From: Chitinophaga pinensis
GTDB taxonomy: Bacteria > Bacteroidota > Bacteroidia > NS11-12g > UBA955
NCBI GenBank assembly: GCA_945877575.1
Contig: CAMDUE010000001.1
Span: forward strand, 124,001-188,000
Direction: 5' to 3'
Length of the DNA: 64,000 nucleotides
A program made the position numbers and the translations under genes. Below the pieces are notes generated by a model. It was not told the origin of the DNA. It saw nothing but the letters and a program-made list of their open reading frames with translations, and did not search any database. Shown in pieces: positions 49,704 through 59,853 of this stretch (position 1 is the first letter of the stretch; each line of letters opens with the position of its first letter).

Positions 49704-50189
49704 TTATAACTTGTAGAATTCTGTAAGCATATGAACTGCCGTATGGGCAGCCTCTTTGCCTTTGTGTCCATGACTGCCACCAATCCGATCTAAGGCTTGT
49801 TGCTCAGTTAGTGTAGTAATCAAACCGTAAATACACGGCTTACTATATTTTAAACCAACATTCATAATGCCATCTGTGGCTCCTTGACAAACGAAATCGA
49901 AATGAGGGGTATCGCCCTTAATGACGGCACCTAAGCATATTACAGCATCAACTTGTGCAAGTTCAAATAATTTTTGAGCTCCCAATGGCAATTCAAATGC
50001 CCCAGGAACATCAGACTGTACAATTTGTTCAAGAGAAAAACCGAGATTCACTAATTCAGAAATACATCCATGTTTCAAAGCATGAGTAATATGTTCATTC
50101 CAAACCGAAGTAACTACCCCAATTTTAAGGTTGTTAAATGGTATATCTGATGGAGTAGGTGGAGAGTAATGGAATCCGGCGTTCGACAC
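49704..50189 (-). CDS. ribH: 6,7-dimethyl-8-ribityllumazine synthase
   Basis: IGVVTSVWNEHIT; VPGAFELPLGAQKL; CLGAVIKGDTPHFDFVCQGATDGIM. Confidence 0.96.
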   Translation of the reverse strand: MSNAGFHYSPPTPSDIPFNNLKIGVVTSVWNEHITHALKHGCISELVNLGFSLEQIVQSDVPGAFELPLGAQKLFELAQVDAVICLGAVIKGDTPHFDFVCQGATDGIMNVGLKYSKPCIYGLITTLTEQQALDRIGGSHGHKGKEAAHTAVHMLTEFYKL

Positions 50190-50199
50190 AAAACTGGAC

Positions 50200-50877
50200 T
50201 TATGGATTGAATTCGCCTAATTTGGCTTTCATCTTACCGATATATTTTTCAATATCAGTACCTTCAGATGAAGTTGAATATTTTTGTGCAATTTCCTGGT
50301 AACAACTTAATGCGCTGCTGAAATCTTCAGTCATTTCATAATGGATACCTGCTTTCTTCAAGTACATCGCAGAGAAGTCGTTCTCATCGATTCTAGCAGC
50401 CTGCTCATAAAGACTTGCTGCTTCTTTAATATCACCCAATTCAGCATTACATACTGCTTTCATCGCTATGATAGAGGCACTTAAGATTTTATCGTTTGCT
50501 TTTGTTTTTCCAAGATACTTTAATGCTTCTTCAAACTTCTTTTCTTTCATCAAGGCAATTGATGCACACAATGCTGCTTCTCTTCCTTTAACGGTAGATC
50601 CGAACTCGTCAGCAATTCTTGTTGCTGACCAAATATTTCTCTTTGCATCACCTTTTAAAACTACAGGTGTAGAATCTGTTTTAAAATAGTAGTACATAGA
50701 AGCGAATTTTTCAGATGCCTTTATTTCTTGTGTTGGTTTATAACTAAGAGTGTAGAATAAAATTCCACCAACCACAGCAACAACAGATAATCCAATTATG
50801 TTGTAATTTCTTTTGTTGTTCGCGTATTTCTCTGAAAAATCAGTTTTGAATGCGTTCCAAGAATGTCTAATATCCAT
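50200..50877 (-). CDS. TPR-containing membrane-anchored protein
   Basis: Single N-terminal TM and TPR-like repeats (EEALKYLGKTKANDK, AASLYEQAARID). Confidence 0.8.
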   Translation of the reverse strand: MDIRHSWNAFKTDFSEKYANNKRNYNIIGLSVVAVVGGILFYTLSYKPTQEIKASEKFASMYYYFKTDSTPVVLKGDAKRNIWSATRIADEFGSTVKGREAALCASIALMKEKKFEEALKYLGKTKANDKILSASIIAMKAVCNAELGDIKEAASLYEQAARIDENDFSAMYLKKAGIHYEMTEDFSSALSCYQEIAQKYSTSSEGTDIEKYIGKMKAKLGEFNP

Positions 50878-50920
50878 AATAAGGGGGCGAATATACTATA
50901 ATTGATTTAAGTTTGGACAA

Positions 50921-51907
50921 TTAGTCCATAATGAAAGGATAATCATTTTCTACATATACCTCAGTAAACAATTTAGAGGCGTCTGGATAAGGAGAAGATT
51001 CAGCGAAATCAACACTCTCTTGAACCAACTTAATAAGTTCCTCTTCCATAGCATCTAACTCAGCCTCGGTCGCATATTTTTTCTTCAAAATAGTTGACTT
51101 GGTTGTTTCAATAGGATCTTTTTCCTTGTAATCAGCAAGCTCCTCTTTTGTGCGATAAGTTGCAGGATCACTCATTGAATGGCCTCTATATCTGTATGTT
51201 TTTATTTCTAAAAATGTTGGACCATCTCCGCGTCTAGCTCTATCAGCAGCTTCCGCAATGGCTTCGTGAACAGTTTCACACTTCATGCCATCAACTTGAA
51301 AACTGGGCATATCGTATGCAAGTCCAATTTTGTAAATATCTAACATATTAGTAGTTCTCGCAACACTAGTTCCCATTGCGTACTCATTGTTTTCACAAAT
51401 AAAAATTGCAGGCAACTTCCAAAGCATTGCCATATTGAATGTTTCGTGCAAGGCTCCCTGTCTAGCAGCGCCATCGCCAAAGAAAGTTAAGCTGATATTC
51501 TGAGTTCCTTGATATTGTTCAGCCAAAGCCAAACCAGCACCCATAGGTATTTGAGCGCCAACTATACCATGTCCTCCAAAAAAGTTATGTTCTTTTGAAA
51601 ACATGTGCATACTTCCGCCTTTTCCGCCTGAACAACCTGTAGCCTTACCATATAGTTCAGCCATTACTTCATTTGCAGAAACACCCATGGCTAATGCATG
51701 TCCGTGGTCACGATAAGCAGTAATAACTTTATCTTCTTTCGTAATCGCTGACATCATACCAGCAACGAGTGCCTCTTGACCAATATACAGGTGACAAAAT
51801 CCTTTTATTTTTTGTTGTCCGTACAACTGTGCTGACTTCTCTTCAAATCGACGAATCAATAGCATGGATCTGTACCACTCCAAATATGTTTCTTTGTTGA
51901 ATTTCAT
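50921..51907 (-). CDS. pdhA: Pyruvate dehydrogenase E1 alpha subunit; start refined to MKFNKETY
   Basis: GKGGSMHMF; GDGAARQGALHE; YRYRGHSMSDPATYRTKEE. Confidence 0.95.
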   Translation of the reverse strand: MKFNKETYLEWYRSMLLIRRFEEKSAQLYGQQKIKGFCHLYIGQEALVAGMMSAITKEDKVITAYRDHGHALAMGVSANEVMAELYGKATGCSGGKGGSMHMFSKEHNFFGGHGIVGAQIPMGAGLALAEQYQGTQNISLTFFGDGAARQGALHETFNMAMLWKLPAIFICENNEYAMGTSVARTTNMLDIYKIGLAYDMPSFQVDGMKCETVHEAIAEAADRARRGDGPTFLEIKTYRYRGHSMSDPATYRTKEELADYKEKDPIETTKSTILKKKYATEAELDAMEEELIKLVQESVDFAESSPYPDASKLFTEVYVENDYPFIMD

Positions 51908-51969
51908 AGAAAATGATTTCTTCGGCTGCGAAGATAATAAGGACAACCCAAAATGTTAATGAGAGTTTG

Positions 51970-52791
51970 TCAAATTTTATCTTCAATATTCTTCACTTTA
52001 TCTTTAATAAAGCCAATTTCCCTTTGTATCATGCGTAAAGTTGGCCCAACATTGTCATTGTCACTTTGTTGTGGTTCTTCGAATTTGGGATTTATATAGT
52101 TCACAAATTTCCAAATTTCTAAGATATCTTGAACTTTGAGCGGATATGGCTGGTACAAAGAATTGGTACTACATAAAAGAAAAGTACCATCTTCCTCAAT
52201 ACGATTGTAAAGAATTTTGAATACAATTCCTTCATCTTTTGATACCACAATATACGGATGTCCATTTCTGACCATATTCCAATCTTGTAAATATTCACCA
52301 GTAACGAATGCACCATCAACTACGGGTGGCATACTGTCGCCCGAAATAGGAAAGGTTCTATACTTTTTATTAGGCGATAAAAAAGGAAGATTGAATGCAG
52401 GTAAGACCTTTATATAATTAGGATCTGCATATCCGGTGGTATATCCAGCTTTGGCTTTTATTGGAACCAATTCAATATTCTCTTCATTGTCAAGACTCAC
52501 AGAAGTGGCTAAAATCCGCAATCTCGTACCTGTAACATCTAAATCAAATCCTTTTTCAAGTTGTATTAATTGATTTTCTGGGATTTCATTAAGGTCAACA
52601 CGTATAAGTTTATCAATATTGATTTGAAAAAAATCAGAAAACTTAATTAAGATATTTATCCCAGGTTCTGCAACACCGTTTTCATAACTATTATATGCAG
52701 AACGTGTAATACCTAAACTAGCAGAGACTTCTTCTTGACTGCGTTTTTTTCGTTTTCTCAATAATTTGATATTTTCCTTCAAATACATCAT
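51970..52791 (-). CDS. XRE HTH + S24 (LexA/CI-like) repressor
   Basis: N-terminal HTH; KAGYTTG cleavage-like AG; PISGDSMPPV Ser; VFKILYNR Lys. Confidence 0.88.
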   Translation of the reverse strand: MMYLKENIKLLRKRKKRSQEEVSASLGITRSAYNSYENGVAEPGINILIKFSDFFQINIDKLIRVDLNEIPENQLIQLEKGFDLDVTGTRLRILATSVSLDNEENIELVPIKAKAGYTTGYADPNYIKVLPAFNLPFLSPNKKYRTFPISGDSMPPVVDGAFVTGEYLQDWNMVRNGHPYIVVSKDEGIVFKILYNRIEEDGTFLLCSTNSLYQPYPLKVQDILEIWKFVNYINPKFEEPQQSDNDNVGPTLRMIQREIGFIKDKVKNIEDKI

Positions 52792-52819
52792 GCCGTGAAA
52801 TTAATGCATTTCTCTCATA

Positions 52820-52847
52820 TGTCAAATATATTACCAATAAATTGACA
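52820..52847. promoter_or_regulatory. Inverted repeat TGTCAA-N16-TTGACA in the S24 repressor / EVE divergent region
   Basis: Read directly; 6-bp arms. Confidence 0.4.
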
Positions 52848-52905
52848 CATTAATTATCAAACATCGATTAAGAATCAAGAATTATATAAGTGAAGCGAAT
52901 TTGTT

Positions 52906-52913
52906 TAAATTTG
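52906..52913 (+). promoter_or_regulatory. -7-like box TAAATTTG, 5 nt before EVE-domain gene ATG
   Basis: Exact TAnnTTTG. Confidence 0.5.
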
Positions 52914-52918
52914 CATTA

Positions 52919-53332
52919 ATGAACTATTGGTTGATCAAATCAGAACCCTTTAAATATAGTTGGGAACAATTTGAAAAAGATCAGCAAACATTTTGGGATG
53001 GAGTAAGAAATTACCAAGCTCGAAACAATCTGCGTGAAATGAAATTTGGCGATCTTTGTCTTTTCTATCATTCAAATGAAGGAAAAGAAGTGGTTGGAAT
53101 TGCAGAAGTAATTAAAGAATCATATCAAGACCCAACAACAACTGACCAACAATGGGTGGTTGTAGAAGTTAGGCCACATTCTAAATTGAAAAACACAGTT
53201 ACTTTGAGCCAAATGAAATCAGATGAACGATTATCTCAAATGGGATTAGTTAAACAACCTAGGCTATCAGTAATTAAATTAACATCTCAAGAATTTGAGG
53301 CCATCTTAGAAATGTCAAACAATGCCCAATAA
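52919..53332 (+). CDS. EVE domain protein; start refined to MNYWLIKSEP
   Basis: MNYWLIKSEPFKYSWEQFEKD...FWDGVRNYQARNNLREMKFGDLCLFYHS. Confidence 0.93.
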   Translation: MNYWLIKSEPFKYSWEQFEKDQQTFWDGVRNYQARNNLREMKFGDLCLFYHSNEGKEVVGIAEVIKESYQDPTTTDQQWVVVEVRPHSKLKNTVTLSQMKSDERLSQMGLVKQPRLSVIKLTSQEFEAILEMSNNAQ

Positions 53333-53873
53333 AGGTAAAATATTGCTCAGTTTGGATCATACAAAATTGATCCTGAAACGATTTGCATTAGAATTAATTG
53401 AAAAACATCACTCTTTTGATGATACTGCCATTATAGGACTTCAACCAAGAGGAATAGAATTGGCAAATGCGTTAAGACTCGAAATTGAAAATTTGATTGG
53501 TCACAACATTAAATACGGTCAATTGGATCACACGTTTTTTAGAGATGATATTGGAAGAGGTGAAATCCACATCCCAAAACCGTCTAAAATTGACTTTTCA
53601 ACTGAAAATCTAAACATCATTATTGTTGATGATGTGTTGTTTACTGGAAGAAGCGTTCGTTCGGCCATTGATGCAGTCATGAGTTTTGGTCGGCCTAAAA
53701 GAATTGAATTGTTGGTTTTAGTAGAGCGGTTATTTGAACGTGAATTACCAATAAAGCCAGATTATTACGGAGTACTTGTTGATAGTAGAAATACCAATAA
53801 TTACGTTAGAGTGGAATGGGAGGCTTCAAATGAAGTACAAGTTTGGCTTTTAGAAAATAAAGAACATGAGTAA
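53322..53873 (+). CDS. pyrR: PyrR-like bifunctional regulator/uracil phosphoribosyltransferase
   Basis: IIGLQPRGIELA; IIIVDDVLFTGRSVRSAID (PRPP site). Confidence 0.93.
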   Translation: MPNKGKILLSLDHTKLILKRFALELIEKHHSFDDTAIIGLQPRGIELANALRLEIENLIGHNIKYGQLDHTFFRDDIGRGEIHIPKPSKIDFSTENLNIIIVDDVLFTGRSVRSAIDAVMSFGRPKRIELLVLVERLFERELPIKPDYYGVLVDSRNTNNYVRVEWEASNEVQVWLLENKEHE

Positions 53874-54789
53874 AAATGTGCATCATTTACTTGGTATCAA
53901 AGGCTTAGAAAAAGGTCAAATTGAAACCATTTTAGATACAGCCACCAATTTTTCAGAGTTATTACAGGCGCCGGTGAAAAAAACTCCCGCGCTCAGAGAT
54001 ATAACCATTGCCAATTTATTCTTTGAAAATTCTACAAGAACCAGGGTCTCATTTGAACTTGCAGAGAAAAGATTGGGTGCTGATATTATCAATTTTTCCT
54101 CTTCATCATCAAGCGTAAAAAAAGGAGAAACTCTCATTGATACAGTTAACAACATTTTATCAATGAAGGTTGATATGGTTGTAATGCGACACCCAGCTCC
54201 AGGTGCTTGTTTGTTTCTATCTAAGCATATTGATGCTCAAATAGTAAATGCAGGAGATGGCACTCATGAACATCCAACACAAGCTTTGTTAGACGCATTC
54301 TCAATCAAGCAAAAATTAGGAGATGTTGCAGGTAAAAAAGTAGTAATTGTAGGCGACATCAAACATTCAAGAGTAGCACTTAGTAATATTTATTGTTTGC
54401 AACTTCTTGGTGCCGAAGTGATGGTATGTGGTCCCGCAACTTTGATTCCCAAACATATTGAAAAATTAGGTGTTAAAGTATCGCACAATATCGATGAAGC
54501 CCTTAAATGGTGTGATGTGGCAAATATGTTGCGAATACAACTTGAAAGACAAGATCAACGATTCTTTCCATCACTCAGAGAATATTCAACGTTATATGGC
54601 TTGGATCTGAATCGTTTAAATAGATTAGATAAAGAAATTACTATCATGCACCCTGGACCCATAAATCGTGGAGTTGAAATTAGCAGTGATATAGCTGATA
54701 GTGAACACAGTATCATACTTCAACAAGTCGAAAATGGGGTAGCAGTCAGAATGTCGGTTTTATTTTTGTTGGCTCAACACAAATTATAA
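53866..54789 (+). CDS. pyrB: Aspartate carbamoyltransferase catalytic subunit
   Basis: FFENSTRTRVSFELAEKRLGAD; MHPGPINRGVEI. Confidence 0.97.
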   Translation: MSKNVHHLLGIKGLEKGQIETILDTATNFSELLQAPVKKTPALRDITIANLFFENSTRTRVSFELAEKRLGADIINFSSSSSSVKKGETLIDTVNNILSMKVDMVVMRHPAPGACLFLSKHIDAQIVNAGDGTHEHPTQALLDAFSIKQKLGDVAGKKVVIVGDIKHSRVALSNIYCLQLLGAEVMVCGPATLIPKHIEKLGVKVSHNIDEALKWCDVANMLRIQLERQDQRFFPSLREYSTLYGLDLNRLNRLDKEITIMHPGPINRGVEISSDIADSEHSIILQQVENGVAVRMSVLFLLAQHKL

Positions 54790-54796
54790 TTAAAAA

Positions 54797-55798
54797 GTGA
54801 ATCCTATTTTAGTAGAGTTATACAGAGGTGAGGTGAATGAGAGTTTTCACCGTGGAGTAGTTTGTGTGGTAAACGGCACGAATGAAATTGAATTTTCGAG
54901 AGGTGATATAAAACAAGTTTGTTATCCGCGAAGCGCAATGAAACTCTTTCAACACATCCCATTGATTGTTTCAGGTGCGTTTGATCATTTTAAATTCACC
55001 CTTCAAGAGCTCGCGGTTATGTGCGGTTCTCACAATGGGGAACACATGCATATGGAAGTAGTGGATGCCATTTTAAAGAAAATTGGACTTTCCGAATCTA
55101 ATCTTAAATGCGGAGCTCAAGCACCTACGCTAAAATCAGATTTATACCAACTAATCAAAAATGATTTAAAGCCCAGACAATTACATAATAACTGTAGTGG
55201 CAAGCACGCTGGCTTTCTTGCTTATTGTACTTTTAAAGGATTAGATTTCAATGATTATATTTCTACTAATTCTGAATTGCAAAAAGAAATAAAAAAAGTA
55301 GTGTCGGTTTTCTATGAATTTCCTGAGGACGAATTGAAATGTGGTATGGATGGTTGCAGTGCTCCAACATTTGCAATGCCTATTGTAAATCAAGCCATTG
55401 CATTTAAAAATCTAATAAGTCCAGCAGCGCATATCCCAGAAGAATATATAAAAGCAGCTGAAATCATTGTTAGTGCTTGCTCCGAATTTCCTGAAATGTT
55501 GGCGGGAACCAACAGATATTGTACGGATTTAATCAAAATCACTGAAGGCAGGATCATTGGTAAAACAGGCGCCGACGGGGTCTATTGTATTGCGGACAAA
55601 CAGAAGAATCTTGGAATATCCATTAAAATTGATGACGGCAAAATGGGTCCACAATATCAGGTTGCTCAAGAATTATTAAGCCATCTTGATTTGATATCCC
55701 CAGAAGAAATAAAACAACTTGAACCTTACCATGAATTCGAATTAAGTAATTTTTCAGGAAACATTGTAGGTAAATCAGTTGCGGTAAATTTTGAATGA
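54797..55798 (+). CDS. Asparaginase (R. etli-type/Asparaginase_II family); GTG start
   Basis: YPRSAMKLFQHIPLIVSGA; MCGSHNGE; HNNCSGKHAGFLA. Confidence 0.9.
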   Translation: MNPILVELYRGEVNESFHRGVVCVVNGTNEIEFSRGDIKQVCYPRSAMKLFQHIPLIVSGAFDHFKFTLQELAVMCGSHNGEHMHMEVVDAILKKIGLSESNLKCGAQAPTLKSDLYQLIKNDLKPRQLHNNCSGKHAGFLAYCTFKGLDFNDYISTNSELQKEIKKVVSVFYEFPEDELKCGMDGCSAPTFAMPIVNQAIAFKNLISPAAHIPEEYIKAAEIIVSACSEFPEMLAGTNRYCTDLIKITEGRIIGKTGADGVYCIADKQKNLGISIKIDDGKMGPQYQVAQELLSHLDLISPEEIKQLEPYHEFELSNFSGNIVGKSVAVNFE

Positions 55799-57498
55799 CT
55801 ATTTTAAGGCATCTTGCCATTGTTGCTGCGACAATGAGCCAGAGTTTATACTCGCAGTATCGATTAATAAAGGCGCATTCAATTATTGAAGATCGTTTGA
55901 TTTCTTCGAACTTAGAGGAATTTAATTCCATGAGATTTCATGTGCAATCTCCTGATTTACTTGCAAAATTGGCCCATTTAACGCCGTTAGATTCTATCAA
56001 GCACCTCAAGCATTTTTCAAATCAAGAATATCATTTTTTTGAATGGAACAATCCTGAGTACTTCGGAAATACCAGACAAGGTTTCGGAAATTGGAAATTG
56101 ACCCAAAAATTAGGCGAGCATTTTTTTTCGTCTCCCAATCGTGCATATTGCTGGGAATCAGAAGATAAATTAGATTACGTTGTTATTAATCCTATTTTAG
56201 ATCTACTATATAGCCCTAAAATGGGAAAAGCATTTGATACAACAGTGGTAAATGGGCGAGGAATTGAAGTTCAAGCGCAATTTTCCGATAAAATCACTCT
56301 TTACAGTCAGGCTTTTGTAAACCAATTTAATTACACTCAGAATTTAGATGATTTTTACACTCAGAATAAAGTTTACCAAGGCGTTACTTATTACCAAAGA
56401 TCTAAATATGGTTTAATATCGAATTTTTATGCAACCGGTTATATTCAAGCGAAAATCATTGAGAAGAAAAATTCTTACAATATTTCTTCTACTTTCGGTC
56501 ATGATCGACAATTCGTTGGTTCAGGGTATAGAAGTCTAATTTTGAGCAACTTTGCTCCACCTAGTTTATTTTTACAAGTAAATTATTCATTAGGACCTTT
56601 CAAATATCAGAATTTATTTAAAGAACTAGTTAGAGATATGACAGAGGACTCTTTTAGAGTGCTAAATAAAAAATTCCTAGCGATTCACAGAGGTTCATTG
56701 GAATTTAAAAAATTGAATTTCGAATTGGGTTTTTCTGAAATGATTATACATTCACGCACAAACAACCAATTTGATGCAAATTATTTTAATCCTATTATTC
56801 TGTATAGATCGGTTGAAAGAGATTTAGGTTCCCCAGACAATGCAATGTTGGCATTAGATTTTAAGTGGACGCCCAAAAAACAATGGTTAGTATATGGTCA
56901 ACTTCTTCTAGATGAATTAACCATGGGGAAAGTGATTAACCAAAAAAATTATTACGGCAATAAATTCGGTCAACAATTCGGTATATATTATTCTACGAAT
57001 TCTCGCAATACACAAATAAAAGACCAAGCATACGTGCAATTGGAATACAATAGAGTTCGTCCTCATACATATTCACACTTTAGCAGCAGTTATTACAGTC
57101 ATTTTAGTCATGCCTTGGCACATCCTTTAGAAAGTAATTTTAGAGAAATTGCATTGCGTGCATTTTGGATACCCGCTAAAATCCAAAAATTAGAAATAAA
57201 ATGTGTGGGTATTTTTGCTCAAAAAGGGCAGGATACCGCTGGATTGAATTTCGGGGGAAGTTTATTTAAATCATACAGAACAGCATATGATCGACAAAAC
57301 GCGATAATGCTTCAAGGTGCAAAGCAATCTATAATACAAACTCAATTAACGGCAAGATATTATTTGTTTCCAGGTGGAAGCATTGAATTAAACTATCAAC
57401 TAATGAAGAATGTTGGCTTCAATGCTTATACCAGAAACTATTTAGGATTTGGAATTAGATGGAATTTCTACGATCAACGAGATAATACCCTAAGATGA
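55795..57498 (+). CDS. Predicted outer-membrane beta-barrel protein (possibly Wzi/capsule-assembly-like)
   Basis: Signal-like N-terminus; alternating aromatic strands; GRGIEVQAQFSDKITLYSQAFVNQF; ends in GFGIRWNF-type strand. Confidence 0.6.
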   Translation: MTILRHLAIVAATMSQSLYSQYRLIKAHSIIEDRLISSNLEEFNSMRFHVQSPDLLAKLAHLTPLDSIKHLKHFSNQEYHFFEWNNPEYFGNTRQGFGNWKLTQKLGEHFFSSPNRAYCWESEDKLDYVVINPILDLLYSPKMGKAFDTTVVNGRGIEVQAQFSDKITLYSQAFVNQFNYTQNLDDFYTQNKVYQGVTYYQRSKYGLISNFYATGYIQAKIIEKKNSYNISSTFGHDRQFVGSGYRSLILSNFAPPSLFLQVNYSLGPFKYQNLFKELVRDMTEDSFRVLNKKFLAIHRGSLEFKKLNFELGFSEMIIHSRTNNQFDANYFNPIILYRSVERDLGSPDNAMLALDFKWTPKKQWLVYGQLLLDELTMGKVINQKNYYGNKFGQQFGIYYSTNSRNTQIKDQAYVQLEYNRVRPHTYSHFSSSYYSHFSHALAHPLESNFREIALRAFWIPAKIQKLEIKCVGIFAQKGQDTAGLNFGGSLFKSYRTAYDRQNAIMLQGAKQSIIQTQLTARYYLFPGGSIELNYQLMKNVGFNAYTRNYLGFGIRWNFYDQRDNTLR

Positions 57499-57513
57499 TA
57501 GGGTAAACCATCA

Positions 57514-59079
57514 TCATTCAATCTTTCTGAAAATACGATCCCATCTAATAAAGCTCATTGAATTATCGCTCTTCGCTTTTGTTTCGTAGATCATATTATT
57601 TCCTTCAATGAGTGGCTCTCCAATGTCATTAATACCAATCACTTTTCTCAAAGAGAAGAAAGTAAACAATGGTTTTCCTAAAATGTGATCTTCGGGCACA
57701 TAACCCCACATTCTAGAATCATAACTATTGTAACGATTATCTCCCATCATCCAGTAATATCCATATTTAAATGTGTATTCTGAGATTTCAATTGTACCTC
57801 CATTTTTGTAAAAACGACCGTCCTGTTCGCTGATGTCCGCTTTTTCGTAAACATTAATTGCCGCTTTAAACCAATCCCAATTACCTTTTGTCAAGCGAAT
57901 TTTATCGCCTCTTTTAGGAAGATAGAACGGTCCAAAATTATTTAAATCCCAATTGTGCTTCAAATAAGCAGTATTCATGGTGTCTGGGAATAAATGACGG
58001 TTATAACCCTCATCAATGATATCTTCGAATAAACCACGAACACTCTTAACATTTCTGATTTTATCGGCATTTTCAGGCCAAGTATAAATATGGTAAGGAA
58101 TCAACATTTCACCTTGTTTTTTGGTGGATTCCAATATTTCAGGTGCTACTCGGTAAGGTATGGTATAATCTCCCAAATCGTTATTGACTAAAAAGTCTTG
58201 TGAAATAAACTCGTTCATCAATAATAGGTACCTTTTTTGTTGCTTTTTTACAGATGGCAGAGCTTTTCCATTCACATAAACCACAGCATCATTTATATAA
58301 ATAGAATCGCCTGGAATTCCTATGCAACGCTTTACATAATTATCTTTCTTATCAATTGGGAATCCTGCATCAGCTGGCCAGTTAAATACGATGACATCGT
58401 TATTTTTGATTTTGTACCAACCGGGTAGTCTCATGTATGGAAATTCCACTAATTCCGAATATGCTTTTAGTCCCATAATTTCTTTAGGAGCTAAAACTGG
58501 CACAGAGACTGGAGTCAAGGGTATTCTCATTCCTATGTTGGTTCTTGAAACAACTAAATAATCACCCACCATTAAATTAGATTCCATAGAAGGTGTTGGA
58601 ATTTGATATAAATCAAAAAATAAAGCGCGCATTCCACCAGCTACATAGGCAGCAAATAACAAGGCATCTGCCCACTCACGTCCGCCAGAAGATTTTTTAA
58701 GATTCTCGGTTCTCCAATCTTTATTTCCAGCAGCACCTACAAAGGCTAAGTTTTTATCAAACAATAAATAAGGGAAGTACGCAAACGTCAAAACAATACC
58801 TGCAAATTGTTCCCAGAATGTATTCTTTCCAAAGCTTCTGAGTAAGTCAAGTTTTATATTGAAACTAAATAGAATATTTAAACCCGGTATAACCATCCCC
58901 AACATATACCATTTGGGTCGATCAACTAATTTGATCCAAAACCACCAGTTCAGGATGGGAATCCATGCCAACAGTGGGTTTAACCCTGCAAGCTTGAACA
59001 TTCTTGAAAGTCCTAAACGAGTAAGAATGAAGGCTGCCGCCCAAATGGCGATAAATATCTGGAGATTAAAACTATCCAT
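57514..59079 (-). CDS. lepB: Signal peptidase I with DUF5684-like N-terminal membrane extension
   Basis: Catalytic IPTPSMESNLMVGDYLVVSR; YVKRCIGIPGDSI; MGDNRYNSYDSRMWGYVPEDHI. Confidence 0.93.
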   Translation of the reverse strand: MDSFNLQIFIAIWAAAFILTRLGLSRMFKLAGLNPLLAWIPILNWWFWIKLVDRPKWYMLGMVIPGLNILFSFNIKLDLLRSFGKNTFWEQFAGIVLTFAYFPYLLFDKNLAFVGAAGNKDWRTENLKKSSGGREWADALLFAAYVAGGMRALFFDLYQIPTPSMESNLMVGDYLVVSRTNIGMRIPLTPVSVPVLAPKEIMGLKAYSELVEFPYMRLPGWYKIKNNDVIVFNWPADAGFPIDKKDNYVKRCIGIPGDSIYINDAVVYVNGKALPSVKKQQKRYLLLMNEFISQDFLVNNDLGDYTIPYRVAPEILESTKKQGEMLIPYHIYTWPENADKIRNVKSVRGLFEDIIDEGYNRHLFPDTMNTAYLKHNWDLNNFGPFYLPKRGDKIRLTKGNWDWFKAAINVYEKADISEQDGRFYKNGGTIEISEYTFKYGYYWMMGDNRYNSYDSRMWGYVPEDHILGKPLFTFFSLRKVIGINDIGEPLIEGNNMIYETKAKSDNSMSFIRWDRIFRKIE

Positions 59080-59085
59080 AAGTTA

Positions 59086-59093
59086 CAAATGTA
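59086..59093 (-). promoter_or_regulatory. -7-like box TACATTTG, 6 nt before lepB ATG
   Basis: Exact TAnnTTTG on minus strand. Confidence 0.5.
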
Positions 59094-59121
59094 AATTCAA
59101 ATTTTATTAATTCGCTAATGT

Positions 59122-59841
59122 TCAAAGTTTGAGAAGGTCATTCATCGAAAAAACGCCTTTTTTACCAAACAAAAACTTGGCGGCATAGACCGCTCCTTGA
59201 GCAAAGCCCAATCGACTTTTTGCTTCATGTTTGATTTCAATAAAGTCAATGGCACTGTCCCATTTCACAATATGAGTTCCAGGTACATGCGGTTCTCTTA
59301 ATGCCTCAATGTATAACTCACCATTAGGTTCTAATGAAGTATTTGAATGCACTGTCCACTTATCGTAGTTGTGATTATTGGCACAAATTTGATTTGCTAA
59401 AGAGATCGCGGTTCCACTGGGTGCATCTTTTTTTTCTGTGTGATGGATTTCCTGCATTGAAGCAGAATATGGTGTTTGTTGATCCATCAATTTGGCTAGT
59501 AGTGCATTAATTTGAAAAAATATGTTAACACCAACTGAAAAATTTGAAGCGTAGAAAAGGCTTCCATTTTTTGAAATGGTCTGTTGTTTAACTTCATCAA
59601 ATTCATCATACCAACCTGTGGTTCCAACTATAATGGGTAATCCTAAATTATGTGCATGAAAAATGTGCTTAACGGCTAACTCAGGGATTGAAAATTCAAT
59701 TGCTACATCGGCATTTGTAGATGAACATTCTAAAAACGGATTGTGGGAATTATATCTCTCAACAACTTCAAAACCCATCTGGGAAGATAAACTTTCAATG
59801 GTTTTACCCATTTTACCAGCTCCAATAATTGCTACTTTCAC
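59122..59841 (-). CDS. dapB: 4-hydroxy-tetrahydrodipicolinate reductase (GTG start)
   Basis: KVAIIGAGKMGKTIE; HHTEKKDAPSGTAISLA. Confidence 0.95.
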   Translation of the reverse strand: MKVAIIGAGKMGKTIESLSSQMGFEVVERYNSHNPFLECSSTNADVAIEFSIPELAVKHIFHAHNLGLPIIVGTTGWYDEFDEVKQQTISKNGSLFYASNFSVGVNIFFQINALLAKLMDQQTPYSASMQEIHHTEKKDAPSGTAISLANQICANNHNYDKWTVHSNTSLEPNGELYIEALREPHVPGTHIVKWDSAIDFIEIKHEAKSRLGFAQGAVYAAKFLFGKKGVFSMNDLLKL

Positions 59842-59845
59842 CTCG

Positions 59846-59853
59846 CAAAAATA
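59846..59853 (-). promoter_or_regulatory. -7-like box TATTTTTG, 4 nt before dapB GTG
   Basis: Exact TAnnTTTG on minus strand. Confidence 0.5.

Noticed and set aside
50921-51907. pdhA without an adjacent E2 gene as an unusual arrangement
   Set aside because: Flanking genes are ordinary, and E2/E1-beta may be elsewhere in the genome; nothing in the window tests it.
57486-57515. Two mutually exclusive small hairpins (TACCCT/AGGGTA and GATGAT/ATCATC) between the convergent barrel and lepB genes
   Set aside because: Six-bp stems without a T-tract; too weak to call as terminator.
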